Source: UBA1205 sp045598105
Lineage (GTDB): Bacteria; Bacteroidota; Bacteroidia; Bacteroidales; WCHB1-69
Direction: 5' to 3'
Assembly (NCBI GenBank): GCA_045598105.1
Contig: JAZLLK010000046.1
Location: 1-62,077, forward strand
Length of the DNA stretch: 62,077 nt
Numbering within the stretch: position 1 is the first letter of the stretch; the number at the start of each line of letters is the position of its first letter. The notes below the pieces were generated by a model, which saw only the letters and a program-made list of their open reading frames with translations, searched no databases and was not told the DNA's origin. The position numbers and the translations under genes were made by a program. Shown one piece after another: positions 34,462-43,496 of the stretch.

Positions 34462-35238
34462 ATGAAAAACAAAATAGTAGCAGGAAACTGGAAAATGAAC
34501 AAAAATTTCCCCGAAGCCGAGGAATTATTAGTAGCAATAGCAGAATCATTGGATGATATGCGATTGGAAACCGAAATTATTATATGCCCTCCTTCCCTGT
34601 ATTTGGAAATGGCTGCCGACGTATCGGAAGAAAGCAACTTTTATGTAGGTGCCCAAAATGTATCCTATGCTCCTAAAGGTGCTTATACAGGTGAAATAAG
34701 TGCTGAAATGATTAAATCGGCAGGTGCCGATTTCTGCATAGTAGGTCACTCCGAACGCCGAAACTATTTTCATGAAACCGACGAAGAACTGGCTCAAAAA
34801 GTGGATATGCTGTTGGCAAACGATATAGTGCCTATATTCTGCTGCGGCGAAAAACTGGAAGAAAGAGAAGCCGGTCGGCACTTTGAAGTAATAGATAATC
34901 AAATTAAAAATGCCCTTTTCCACTTAGATAAAGAAAAATTTGACGGCGTGATTATAGCTTATGAACCCGTGTGGGCCATAGGTACAGGGCTTACCGCCAC
35001 TCCCGAGCAGGCTCAGGAAGTGCACGCTCATATACGTAAACTGATAGAAGATAAATATGGTACCGAAGTGGCTTATAATACCTATATATTATATGGCGGT
35101 AGCTGCAATGCCAAAAATGCGTTAGACCTGTTTTCATGTCAGGACGTTGATGGCGGCTTAATAGGCGGTGCTTCACTGAAAGCTGAAGACTTTATTTCCA
35201 TTATTAATTCAGCCGAAACTGCTTCAAAAAACGACTAA
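34462..35238 (+). CDS. tpiA: Triose-phosphate isomerase
   Basis: TpiA interconverts glyceraldehyde-3-phosphate and dihydroxyacetone phosphate. The 258-residue protein has AGNWKMN near the N-terminus (catalytic Lys and Asn), the His block FCIVGHSERR, the catalytic Glu in IAYEPVWAIGTG, and the phosphate loop YGGSCNAKNA with GGLIGGASLK. The length is normal. prmA begins 2 bases after its stop, so the genes are co-transcribed. Confidence 0.97.
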   Translation: MKNKIVAGNWKMNKNFPEAEELLVAIAESLDDMRLETEIIICPPSLYLEMAADVSEESNFYVGAQNVSYAPKGAYTGEISAEMIKSAGADFCIVGHSERRNYFHETDEELAQKVDMLLANDIVPIFCCGEKLEEREAGRHFEVIDNQIKNALFHLDKEKFDGVIIAYEPVWAIGTGLTATPEQAQEVHAHIRKLIEDKYGTEVAYNTYILYGGSCNAKNALDLFSCQDVDGGLIGGASLKAEDFISIINSAETASKND

Positions 35239-35239
35239 T

Positions 35240-36085
35240 ATGCAATATGTTGAAATAACATGTAAAGTGTCCCGTCCGCAAGAGGGTAATGACATTATGA
35301 TTGCCCTCCTTGCTGATATGGGCTGTGACAGTTTTACTGAAAATACCGAAGGCGTATTGGCATATATCCCTAAGCAGAATTTTAATCCTCAGGCACTGAA
35401 TGATGTGGCGGAAACAGCCCGAAATTTCACCTTTGATATACAACTGAGCTATGCCGATATGGAAGATAAAGACTGGAACGCCGAATGGGAAAGTAAATAT
35501 TCCCCCGTGCTTATAGATGACGTGTGCTATATACGTGCTCCTTTTCACCCGGCTAAGGAGAATATTAAGTATGAAATACTTATAGAACCTAAAATGTCGT
35601 TCGGTACGGCACATCATGCTACTACGGCACAAATATTGAGTTATTTGCTTAAGGAAGATTGCAACGGAAAAAACGTATTGGACATGGGTACAGGTACCGG
35701 CGTGCTGGCCATATTGGCCGCACAAAAAGGTGCCACCTACGCCCTGGCTATAGATAATGACAGCTGGGCATACGAAAATTGTGTGGAAAATGTTCAACGC
35801 AATAATATGCAACACAGGGTAGAAGTAGTGCTGGGTGATGCCTCTGCCATTAAAAACGCACCCTATGATATAGTTATAGCCAATATCAATCGGAATATAC
35901 TTCTGCATGATATGCATGCTTATGCACAGGCTCTTAAAGTAAACGGCATACTGTATTTGAGCGGATTCTATTTGCATCCCGATATGGACATGCTTGCCGA
36001 AGAAGCACTTAAATATGGTATTGAACTACAGTCATATACCGTAAAAAATGATTGGGCGGCCGCAAGATTACAAAAAAAGCGATAA
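35240..36085 (+). CDS. prmA: Ribosomal protein L11 methyltransferase
   Basis: PrmA methylates Lys and N-terminal amine groups of ribosomal protein L11 using SAM. The 281-residue protein has a small N-terminal domain and then the SAM-binding core KNVLDMGTGTGVLAILAA, the acidic strand YALAIDNDSWAYENC, the substrate motif IVIANINRNILLHDM, and before the core EPKMSFGTAHHATT. It is the last gene of the antiporter-folB-tpiA-prmA run and is followed by an unusually strong hairpin. Confidence 0.93.
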   Translation: MQYVEITCKVSRPQEGNDIMIALLADMGCDSFTENTEGVLAYIPKQNFNPQALNDVAETARNFTFDIQLSYADMEDKDWNAEWESKYSPVLIDDVCYIRAPFHPAKENIKYEILIEPKMSFGTAHHATTAQILSYLLKEDCNGKNVLDMGTGTGVLAILAAQKGATYALAIDNDSWAYENCVENVQRNNMQHRVEVVLGDASAIKNAPYDIVIANINRNILLHDMHAYAQALKVNGILYLSGFYLHPDMDMLAEEALKYGIELQSYTVKNDWAAARLQKKR

Positions 36086-36154
36086 AAAATATATTATAAA
36101 TGTATTTTGCATATAATATGTCATAAATCGCTTAGTATGAATATGTTATAATTT

Positions 36155-36199
36155 CATTTATTACGTGCGGCTCCGGTACGGAGCCGCACGTAATAAATG
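36155..36199. terminator. Perfect 21-bp inverted repeat after prmA
   Basis: CATTTATTACGTGCGGCTCCG (36155-36175; 21 bases, GC-rich at the top) is followed by GTA and its exact complement at 36179-36199. It is the strongest hairpin in the window. A clear T run is lacking, but the A/T-rich stem base could serve as A and U tracts on both strands. It may be a terminator for the prmA operon or a regulatory or stability element for the large gene that starts 43 bases later. Confidence 0.75.
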
Positions 36200-36242
36200 A
36201 TAAATAAAGGCAAAAAAGAATAAATCAACAATATATATAGGA

Positions 36243-39200
36243 ATGAAAAAAATAGTACTTGCATGCCTGTTGCTGACGGCCGGTGTGTGGTGTAAGGCTC
36301 AGGGAAATATGGCACTCTCCTTCAATTTGGATAATACCGAAACGGAAATAAAGAATATATATGACAAAGTAAATAAAAGTCAAAAGGAAGAAGCCGATAA
36401 AATAGTGGCTCAGTTTCATGATTTTTGGAGCCCTATGAGTGATGATGAACAGCTTATGTTTATAGAAATCACCAATATTCTGTTCAAACATCAGCTTAAA
36501 CCCATACCTCATTTGTCAGGTTTTATTAACACCTATCATGCGTTTGTGGAAAGCAATCAGTCGGTAAAAAGTTCACAAAACTTTAAAAAATCCATGGTGT
36601 ACATTATAGAGCATCACTCTAATCAGTTCAATAACATGATGAAAACCTATAACGGCCTGCTTACCCAAGGTTTGCTCAATACCTTTACCGGTGTGTCGTG
36701 GAGAGCCGAAGACGCTGATGTGTACTATTTTGACTTTGATTCGGTACCTAAGGTGGTATTTCCCAAACTCACCCTTACCGCCGGTAATGGAAAGGATACC
36801 CTGGCTATTAAGAATACAGGTGGCGTGTATGAACCGCTAAGTGCCAATTTTATAGGAACTAAGGGACTTATTGACTGGACCAAAGCCGGTTTGGGCGAAA
36901 GAGTGTATGCTACCTTTGATGACTATGCCATTACCCTAAAGGCTCCTAATATACAACTGGAAAATGTGCTCTATTATAACCCGGATTACTTTCTTAAACC
37001 TCAGCGGGGAGTGCTGGAAGAAAGGGTAATGACTACTGCCGTAACTGAAGAAAAAACTACCTATCCCCGTTTTACCGCCTATGATAAAAGTATAGTAATA
37101 CCTAATATTTACGCCGAAGTGGACTATAAGGGCGGTGTGCATGTACGCGGAGCCAATTTTATGGGGCAGGGCGACGCCCAAAATCAGGCCTGCCTTACCT
37201 TCAAACGTGATAATAAACCCGCCGTGCTGGCTTACGCTCCATTCTTTGTGCTGAAAGATAAGCAAATATCATCATCAATGTGTAAAGTGGCTATATTTTT
37301 GGGAAGTGATTCCATTACTCACTCGGCCATAGAACTGAAATATAATCCTCAGGAAAGAGATATGTGGCTTATACGCGGTCAGGACGGCCCTATGCGTATG
37401 CCCTTTGTAGATACTTATCATAATGTGGATATATTCGCTGAAGCTATACATTGGAAACTGAAAGATGAAAATGTGGAATTTTGTGCCATGCCCGGCCCGG
37501 CCTCTGCCGTTACATCAGCAGTGTTCGAATCTATAAACTATTTTACCTCCGAGCGTCTGAACCGGTTTTTGGGCATGAACGATATTAATCCTATGTACAC
37601 CCTATATGACTTTTATCGTAAAAATCATGTGCGTGCCGGTACTATTAACGAAATAGCCGCATTTTTTAAATACGGAAGAGAAGATGTGCAAAGTTTCATA
37701 TTCCAACTGGTACAGTACGGATTTGTGGACTATGATATAGCCACAGGTAAGGTGCTTTATCGTGAAAAACTGGGTAACTACCTGTTCAATGAGGTGAAGA
37801 AAAAAGATTATGATGTACTGCAGTTTCGCTCCGAAGTGGGTGGCGGTAACTCTAATGCAACCCTGAGCATGCTCAATTATGATTTGCTTATTAAAGGTAT
37901 AGAACTGCTCATAGTAAGTGATTCACAAATAGTAAACGTATTTCCGCAAGGTAAAAAAATTACCATGCAGAAAAATCGCGACTTCCTGTTTCATGGTAAG
38001 GTAGAAGCCGGATTGTTCGACTTTTGGGTAACCAACTGTAAGTTTAATTATGATCCTTTTACCATGGATTTTACCGTAATTGACTCCATAGTGTTCTATG
38101 TGGAAGATAAGTCCAAAGGTGAAAATTCCATGGGCGAATACCCGCTGGAAAAGGTGAGAAGCTACCTGTCGGATATTTCCGGTACATTATATATAGATGA
38201 AGCCAACAATAAGTCGGGTACACTGCCTATACCCGGCTATCCTTATTTTGAAAGTCATTCTCCCGGCAGGGTGTATTACGACCACGATTTTGTGTATAAC
38301 CGTGCCTATGACCGAGAACGATTTTATTTCCAAACCGACAGGTTCGTTATTCGTGACCTTGACGACTATGATACCGATTCCCTCTTATTCGACGGCTATT
38401 TGCATTCGGGAGGCATATTCCCCGATATAGTAAAGCCATTGAAGGTACGTCCCGATTTTTCCTTGGGTTTTATATATAATACTAATGAAGAAGGTATGCC
38501 CGCCTATGGCGGAAAAGGTGATTTTACCGGCAAGGTTGACCTTAGTAACAGGGGGCTTCGCTGCACGGGAACCATTGATTATACCCAAGCCCACGGCGAA
38601 GGTAAACATATCCTGTTCTTCCTTGATTCTGCCGTGGGACATTTTGACGAGTTCCACATTGACGCCGCCCTTGCCGGTGCGGAATACCCTCCCGTAACAG
38701 GTAAAAACGACTCCCTGTATTGGCTGCCTTATAAAGACGCCATGAAGGTGAATAGCACCAATTATAAATTCCGTATGTACGACAGGGCTAAACATGCCGG
38801 CGAATTGGTGGTATCTGATAAAGGCGTAACAGGCTTCGGTACATTCTATTACGATATATCTACCATGCGGTCAAATAATTATGAATTCGGACACCATGAA
38901 TTGTGGGCCGAAAATTTGAACATCGACCTGTATGATTCCATATTGGAAGACTACCATATACGCGCCTTTGACCACAAAGCCCATATGGATTTTGACGTGG
39001 AACGCGGCAATTTTGTGGCCAACGGACATGCACAGCCTGTGGAATTTTCCATTAATATGTTTAAAACCTTCTCTCAGGAATTTGACTGGATGGTAAAAGA
39101 AAAACAGTTGATATTCAAGTATGAAGATCCTTATGCTACAGCGGATATACCTAATACTCCTATTAAGGAATTGCATGAAATGCAATCGCATGGTAATGAA

Positions 39201-40763
39201 CTTATATCCACCCATCCCGACCAAAGAGCATTGCAGTTTACCACCACTAAGGCTACCTACGACTTTGCCAAATACGAAATACACGCCGAAGGCGTAAGAT
39301 ATATTGATATAGCCGACGCCGCCATATTTCCCGAAAACGGCATAGTGGATATATACCGCAGAGCCGAAATAGCCCCCTTGCAAAACTCTAAAATATTGGC
39401 CAATTTGGATAACCAATACCACGAAATATTCCGCTGTAATATTATGCCGGAATCACGTGACAGCTACAAAGGCGACGGATACTATAATTATGTGGACGCC
39501 GAAGACAAAGTACAGGAAATATATTTTGACTCGGTGTGGGTAACCCGCGGACAAAATAAGTTTTCACGCGGTATGGGTAAAATATCGGAAGATGCCGGTT
39601 TTACCCTCAATCCTCATTTTGGTTATTTCGGTACCGTAACCCTTAAAGCCGAAAACGAATATTTGAGCATGCGTGGCGCTGTAACCTTGCCGTACAGCTG
39701 TGATACTAATATGTATGCTCCCTTGCGCTTTAATGGTGCCGTTAACCCCGATTCGGTACTTATACCTATAGAAGAGCATACCCGTGATACCAATAACCGA
39801 CCCGTGGTAGCTGCCATAGCTTCTAATTCATCAGGACACATATATACGGCCTTTGCCCGCGCTAAGGATGCTATTAATAACCCCGAATATATACGCGCCT
39901 ATGGCTACCTGACTTATAACGAAGAATTAGGTATGTACGTGGTGGCCTCTCAGGAAAAACTGGAAGACCTGTCCCTGCCGGGTAATGTAGTGTACTTGGA
40001 CCCTAAAAACTGCATAGGTAAAGGTGAAGGGCAGCTGGATTTGGGTACCAATTTCGGTCGTATGGAATTTGTACCTATGGGCAGCATTACCAATTATATA
40101 GATAAGGATTCCGCCGAAATAGACGTGTCTGCTTCAGTGGACTTCTATTTCAATGACGATTGTATGAAACTTATGAGCGATTATATAGAATCGTCACAAA
40201 ACCTGGAACCCGTTGACGTGGTGGAAAGTAACAGTTACCATACAGCCCTGCTGGAAATATTGGGCGAAAAAGAATATGCCAAAGCCCATACCGAACTGCT
40301 GCAATATTATCATTTCCGCCGCTTGCCTAAGGCCTTACAGCTTAGCTTTATGTTCGCTGATATGAAAATGGTGTGGAAACAGGAAAATAAAGCCTTTGTT
40401 TCGGTGGGCGATATAGGTATGACCATTTGCGGCAAAAAAGAAGTAAATAAAAAAGTCCCCGGCATAGTTGAAATACAAAAGAAAAGTACCAATAAACGGT
40501 CTAATAACAAAACTTCCATGCAACTCTATTTTGAATTTGACGAGCAATGGTTCTATTTCAATTATTCGGGTACCACCATGCAAGCCCTGTCTTCGGTAAA
40601 AGAATTTAACGAATATATTAAAAATACCTCTCAAAAGAAGAAAATACTTAAAGCCGACAGTAAAAATAATTTGGCTCCTTATCGTTATACTATTGCAGGG
40701 TTGGGTACCAAAAAGAAGTTTTTGAATAAGTATGAATTCAATGTGGAAGAGGTGGAAGACTAA
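36243..40763 (+). CDS. Very large exported protein of unknown function
   Basis: 1506 residues. The signal peptide is MKKIVLACLLLTAGVWCKAQ. Residues about 20-160 are mainly helical (IYDKVNKSQKEEADKIVAQF), followed by YYFDFDSVPKVVFPKLTL. After this come many beta-strand blocks with repeated acidic-aromatic turns. Some blocks resemble one another at long distance, such as AEVDYKGGVHVRGANFMG and YDKSIVIPNIYAEV, which suggests stacked sheets. No membrane barrel end, lipobox or T9SS sorting domain is visible; it ends KYEFNVEEVED. The gene stands alone between prmA and rplU. I do not recognise the family; cell-surface or periplasmic scaffold roles are guesses. Confidence 0.85.
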   Translation: MKKIVLACLLLTAGVWCKAQGNMALSFNLDNTETEIKNIYDKVNKSQKEEADKIVAQFHDFWSPMSDDEQLMFIEITNILFKHQLKPIPHLSGFINTYHAFVESNQSVKSSQNFKKSMVYIIEHHSNQFNNMMKTYNGLLTQGLLNTFTGVSWRAEDADVYYFDFDSVPKVVFPKLTLTAGNGKDTLAIKNTGGVYEPLSANFIGTKGLIDWTKAGLGERVYATFDDYAITLKAPNIQLENVLYYNPDYFLKPQRGVLEERVMTTAVTEEKTTYPRFTAYDKSIVIPNIYAEVDYKGGVHVRGANFMGQGDAQNQACLTFKRDNKPAVLAYAPFFVLKDKQISSSMCKVAIFLGSDSITHSAIELKYNPQERDMWLIRGQDGPMRMPFVDTYHNVDIFAEAIHWKLKDENVEFCAMPGPASAVTSAVFESINYFTSERLNRFLGMNDINPMYTLYDFYRKNHVRAGTINEIAAFFKYGREDVQSFIFQLVQYGFVDYDIATGKVLYREKLGNYLFNEVKKKDYDVLQFRSEVGGGNSNATLSMLNYDLLIKGIELLIVSDSQIVNVFPQGKKITMQKNRDFLFHGKVEAGLFDFWVTNCKFNYDPFTMDFTVIDSIVFYVEDKSKGENSMGEYPLEKVRSYLSDISGTLYIDEANNKSGTLPIPGYPYFESHSPGRVYYDHDFVYNRAYDRERFYFQTDRFVIRDLDDYDTDSLLFDGYLHSGGIFPDIVKPLKVRPDFSLGFIYNTNEEGMPAYGGKGDFTGKVDLSNRGLRCTGTIDYTQAHGEGKHILFFLDSAVGHFDEFHIDAALAGAEYPPVTGKNDSLYWLPYKDAMKVNSTNYKFRMYDRAKHAGELVVSDKGVTGFGTFYYDISTMRSNNYEFGHHELWAENLNIDLYDSILEDYHIRAFDHKAHMDFDVERGNFVANGHAQPVEFSINMFKTFSQEFDWMVKEKQLIFKYEDPYATADIPNTPIKELHEMQSHGNELISTHPDQRALQFTTTKATYDFAKYEIHAEGVRYIDIADAAIFPENGIVDIYRRAEIAPLQNSKILANLDNQYHEIFRCNIMPESRDSYKGDGYYNYVDAEDKVQEIYFDSVWVTRGQNKFSRGMGKISEDAGFTLNPHFGYFGTVTLKAENEYLSMRGAVTLPYSCDTNMYAPLRFNGAVNPDSVLIPIEEHTRDTNNRPVVAAIASNSSGHIYTAFARAKDAINNPEYIRAYGYLTYNEELGMYVVASQEKLEDLSLPGNVVYLDPKNCIGKGEGQLDLGTNFGRMEFVPMGSITNYIDKDSAEIDVSASVDFYFNDDCMKLMSDYIESSQNLEPVDVVESNSYHTALLEILGEKEYAKAHTELLQYYHFRRLPKALQLSFMFADMKMVWKQENKAFVSVGDIGMTICGKKEVNKKVPGIVEIQKKSTNKRSNNKTSMQLYFEFDEQWFYFNYSGTTMQALSSVKEFNEYIKNTSQKKKILKADSKNNLAPYRYTIAGLGTKKKFLNKYEFNVEEVED

Positions 40764-40885
40764 AAAATATACCAAAATAAGTTGGTAAATTAAAAGTGGA
40801 ATAGTGTATGTGTTTGAAAATGAGTTGTATGAGTGTATGTTGTAAAAAATACCAACACTATGGCTTATAATTCAAAAAAAAATGC

Positions 40886-40893
40886 TACCTTTG
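40886..40893 (+). promoter_or_regulatory. -7 promoter element of rplU-rpmA
   Basis: TACCTTTG fits TAnnTTTG and lies 35 bases before the rplU start. Confidence 0.65.
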
Positions 40894-40928
40894 CACTTTG
40901 AATTTTAAAATAAAGTAAAAGTAAAATT

Positions 40929-41240
40929 ATGTACGCAATAGTAGAAATCGCAGGGCAACAATTTAAGGTTGAAAAAGATCAAAAAATCTTTGTTCACCGC
41001 CTGAATGCAGAGGAAGGATCAAAAGTAGATTTTGATAGTGTATTATTAGTGGACAATGATGGTAAAGTAAATGTGGGAACACCTAAAGTATCAGGTGCAA
41101 AAGTTTCCGCTACCGTTATGAATCACTTAAGAGGTAAAAAAGTTTTGGTTTTCAAGAAGAAGAGAAGAAAAGGTTACCAAACATTGAATGGTCACCGACA
41201 GGAACTTACTCGTATTCAAGTTAATGAAATCATTGGTTAA
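40929..41240 (+). CDS. rplU: Large ribosomal subunit protein bL21
   Basis: 103 residues starting MYAIVEIAGQQFKVEKDQKI, a bL21 signature, with a basic end that contains LVFKKKRRKGYQTLNGHRQ, the rRNA-binding motif of the family. bL21 is a 50S protein. rpmA follows 36 bases later, the usual arrangement. Confidence 0.97.
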   Translation: MYAIVEIAGQQFKVEKDQKIFVHRLNAEEGSKVDFDSVLLVDNDGKVNVGTPKVSGAKVSATVMNHLRGKKVLVFKKKRRKGYQTLNGHRQELTRIQVNEIIG

Positions 41241-41276
41241 CCTAAAAAAATTATTAATCGTAAAAAATAATTAACT

Positions 41277-41546
41277 ATGGCTCATAAAAAAGGTGTCGGT
41301 AGTTCACAGAACGGTCGTGAATCCGAAAGTAAACGTTTAGGTATTAAAATTTTTGGCGGTCAAAAATGCATAGCCGGAAATATCATAGTACGTCAAAGAG
41401 GTACAGTTCATATTGCCGGTAATAATGTAGGTATGGGGAAAGATCACACCTTATTTGCATTGGTAGATGGTGTTGTGAAATTCCAAAAGAAAGCCAGCGG
41501 AAAATCATACATCTCCGTTATTCCTGCAGAGCAGGCAGAAGCTTAA
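41277..41546 (+). CDS. rpmA: Large ribosomal subunit protein bL27
   Basis: 89 residues starting MAHKKGVGSSQNGRESESKR, with KIFGGQKCIAGNIIVRQRGT and GMGKDHTLFALVDG, which are bL27 blocks. The protein reaches the peptidyl-transferase centre with its N-terminus. There is no N-terminal extension like the one cleaved in Firmicutes. A terminator follows at once. Confidence 0.97.
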   Translation: MAHKKGVGSSQNGRESESKRLGIKIFGGQKCIAGNIIVRQRGTVHIAGNNVGMGKDHTLFALVDGVVKFQKKASGKSYISVIPAEQAEA

Positions 41547-41575
41547 TTAACAAGTTTAATTGATATCACACATAT

Positions 41576-41611
41576 AATAGCTGATGCATACAAGTGTCAG
41601 CTATTTTTTTT
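41576..41611 (+). terminator. Terminator of rplU-rpmA
   Basis: AATAGCTGA (41576-41584) pairs with TCAGCTATT (41597-41605), followed by T's to 41611. Confidence 0.88.
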
Positions 41612-41665
41612 GTTTTTAATATAATATATTTATCATTATTGTAAATAGTTGTTAACGTATGTCTT

Positions 41666-42238
41666 ATGAAAAAATATATCACCATATCTGTATGTGTGCT
41701 TTTAGGCTGTCAAGTACTCATGTCGCAGGAGTTGCCACAACCTCGCATTCCTTATAATAATAATCTCAAAATTACCATATTATCTATATTTAGCGGTTCA
41801 CTTAAGCTCACTTATGAGCGGAAAACCTTTGCCAGCCAAAGCGTGGAAATTACCGCCGGCATAATAGGGCCGGCCTTGGATATACTTAAACATAGCCATC
41901 CTAAAGGCGGACTTACCCGATTGGCCTATAAGTTTATATTTCCCGTAAAGCAGCAGCTTCCTTTAGAAGGCTTTTATGTAAAGCCGGAACTGGCTTTTTC
42001 GGGATATTCCTATTATAATAAGGATATGGAAACCCGCTATAAGGTGTATAAAATGGCCATTATGGCCGTGGGTGGCTATCAGTGGGTGCGAAGTCGATTC
42101 GTATTTGATGTGTTCTTAGGGCTGGGCGGATGTATAGGTAATCCCTATTACAGTAATTATCACCATGGTTTTCTTACCTTTAATACCCAATCTATATTAG
42201 CTTATACAGCAGGATTTAAAATAGGAGTGGCTTTTTAG
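41666..42238 (+). CDS. Small outer-membrane beta-barrel protein (DUF3575-like)
   Basis: 190 residues with a signal peptide (MKKYITISVCVLLGCQVLMS-Q). Strand-like blocks alternate with turns: NNLKITILSIFSGSLKLTYERK, VEITAGIIGPALDI, FYVKPELAFSGYSYY, FVFDVFLGLGGCIG and ILAYTAGFKIGVAF. The C-terminal Phe of the final strand fits BAM-inserted outer-membrane proteins. This resembles the small DUF3575-like barrels found in Bacteroidota. It is a single gene after the rpmA terminator and meets the LOG-family gene convergently. No ligand can be named. Confidence 0.7.
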   Translation: MKKYITISVCVLLGCQVLMSQELPQPRIPYNNNLKITILSIFSGSLKLTYERKTFASQSVEITAGIIGPALDILKHSHPKGGLTRLAYKFIFPVKQQLPLEGFYVKPELAFSGYSYYNKDMETRYKVYKMAIMAVGGYQWVRSRFVFDVFLGLGGCIGNPYYSNYHHGFLTFNTQSILAYTAGFKIGVAF

Positions 42239-42246
42239 TATGCTCA

Positions 42247-42840
42247 TTATTCGTGCCTTATTCTTTGTATCCAAGCCTCATCCTGCCTATAATTGTAGTG
42301 GAGCATAAGCTCCATGAGTTCCGGAGCAGTAGTGGCCTGTAACAGCATGTTATAATGCTGCGTGTACAAAAATCCTTCATCTATCATGGTGCGTAGCTGC
42401 TGTAACATAGCATCATAAAAATGTGCCGTATTGAGCAGGCCTACGGGCTTTTCGTGTAAATGAAGCTGCGAGTAGGTAACTACCTCAAATAGTTCGTCTA
42501 AAGTGCCATACCCTCCGGGTAAGGCTATGAATCCGTCCGATATTTCAGCCATGAGCGTTTTACGTTCACTCATGCTTTTTACCATTATCATTTTTGTTAC
42601 CTCCTTGTGTCCTACCGCTTCCGCATTAAAAAAATCAGGTAACACCCCTATTACCTTGCCATTCATACTTAGCATTTCATCCGCCATGGCACCCATAAGC
42701 CCTATGCTGCCACCACCAAATATAAGTGTAATGTTCTCCTGTACAAATATTCGTCCTAACTCTTTGGCTGCCTGCGTGTATATGGGATTATTGCCACATC
42801 GTGAACCGCAAAATACGCTTATTTTTTTCTCCTTATTCAT
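42247..42840 (-). CDS. LOG-family protein (TIGR00730; nucleotide-monophosphate phosphoribohydrolase-like)
   Basis: 197 residues from MNKEKKISVFCGSR. The frame is open to 42909, but the promoter element TACCTTTG (minus, 42871-42878) lies in that region, so ATG 42840 is chosen. Family motifs are SVFCGSR, IFGGGSIGLMGAMADEML, and PGGYGTLDELFEVVTY, which carries the PGGxGTxxE catalytic motif. LOG proteins release adenine or other bases from nucleoside monophosphates. In plants they make cytokinins; in bacteria the role is often purine salvage or unknown. Confidence 0.93.
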   Translation of the reverse strand: MNKEKKISVFCGSRCGNNPIYTQAAKELGRIFVQENITLIFGGGSIGLMGAMADEMLSMNGKVIGVLPDFFNAEAVGHKEVTKMIMVKSMSERKTLMAEISDGFIALPGGYGTLDELFEVVTYSQLHLHEKPVGLLNTAHFYDAMLQQLRTMIDEGFLYTQHYNMLLQATTAPELMELMLHYNYRQDEAWIQRIRHE

Positions 42841-42870
42841 ATATGAGGGTGTAAGTAAATGATAACAAAG

Positions 42871-42878
42871 CAAAGGTA
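42871..42878 (-). promoter_or_regulatory. -7 promoter element of the LOG-family gene
   Basis: TACCTTTG on the minus strand, about 31 bases before the start codon. Confidence 0.65.
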
Positions 42879-43011
42879 ACATTTTTTTTTGAGTGTACAA
42901 AGCCTGCATACCGGCTTATTGCTCCCATATTTCTATTCCCCATGCGAGAATGAGCAGGCTATAATTCCTGCTATTATGTACTTGTGCTTTGTTAATAACT
43001 TTGTGAATATC

Positions 43012-43040
43012 TTTTTCACACCTGTTACAGGTGTGAAAAA
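43012..43040. promoter_or_regulatory. Perfect 13-bp inverted repeat overlapping the btuB promoter upstream box
   Basis: TTTTTCACACCTG (43012-43024), TTA, CAGGTGTGAAAAA (43028-43040). It ends 9 bases before the TACTTTTG element. No gene ends here; transcription leaves on both sides. It may be an operator. Confidence 0.6.
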
Positions 43041-43049
43041 AAAAAGTGC

Positions 43050-43057
43050 TACTTTTG
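43050..43057 (+). promoter_or_regulatory. -7 promoter element of the cobalamin-uptake operon
   Basis: TACTTTTG fits TAnnTTTG and lies just upstream of the riboswitch, so the whole aptamer is in the leader. Confidence 0.7.
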
Positions 43058-43065
43058 CATCATAA

Positions 43066-43245
43066 TTTGGTTCTGTATGGTGCCTTATGGCATTAGGATT
43101 AAAAGGGAATAAGGTGTAAATCCTTAACAGTCCCGCTGCTGTGAGTTCTTTACATTATTATAGTATATATGTCACTGCTCATGTTCTATGCAATATGTGC
43201 GGGAAGGCACTATAATAAGGAATAAGTCAGAAGACCTGCCCAATT
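43066..43245 (+). ncRNA. Cobalamin (B12) riboswitch
   Basis: The leader contains the ordered B12 aptamer blocks: GGTGCC near 43080, AAAAGGGAATAAGGTG near 43100-43117, CAGTCCCGCTGCTGTGA near 43127-43144, then a peripheral stem with the segment CACTGCTCATG, GGGAAGGCAC near 43201-43210, and AAGTCAGAAGACCTGCC near 43226-43242. It binds adenosyl- or methylcobalamin and represses the genes behind it. The 250-base stretch to the first start codon should hold the expression platform, but I could not define it. Confidence 0.95.
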
Positions 43246-43496
43246 GTATTTTCATCTGAAGCTTTCGAGGAAAGAGCTTGTGAATGAGTGTTATACGTTC
43301 CATGATAAGTCAGAGCATGAGTGTTCGCATATAGAATATAAGCCCTATTTATATAGTATATATAGAGTTTATGTTATTGGTAGATATAAAGTAGCCCATG
43401 TAACGTATTATTCCGATATTCAAATCACTTGCATTTTTTTTCTTGTATTAAGCATGTCAGGCCGGTGTAACCCATGTAGTGTGCTATAGTATAGTT

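Noticed and set aside
43244..43489. Open frame inside the B12 riboswitch leader
   Set aside because: It overlaps the end of the aptamer, has no family likeness and starts within structured RNA.
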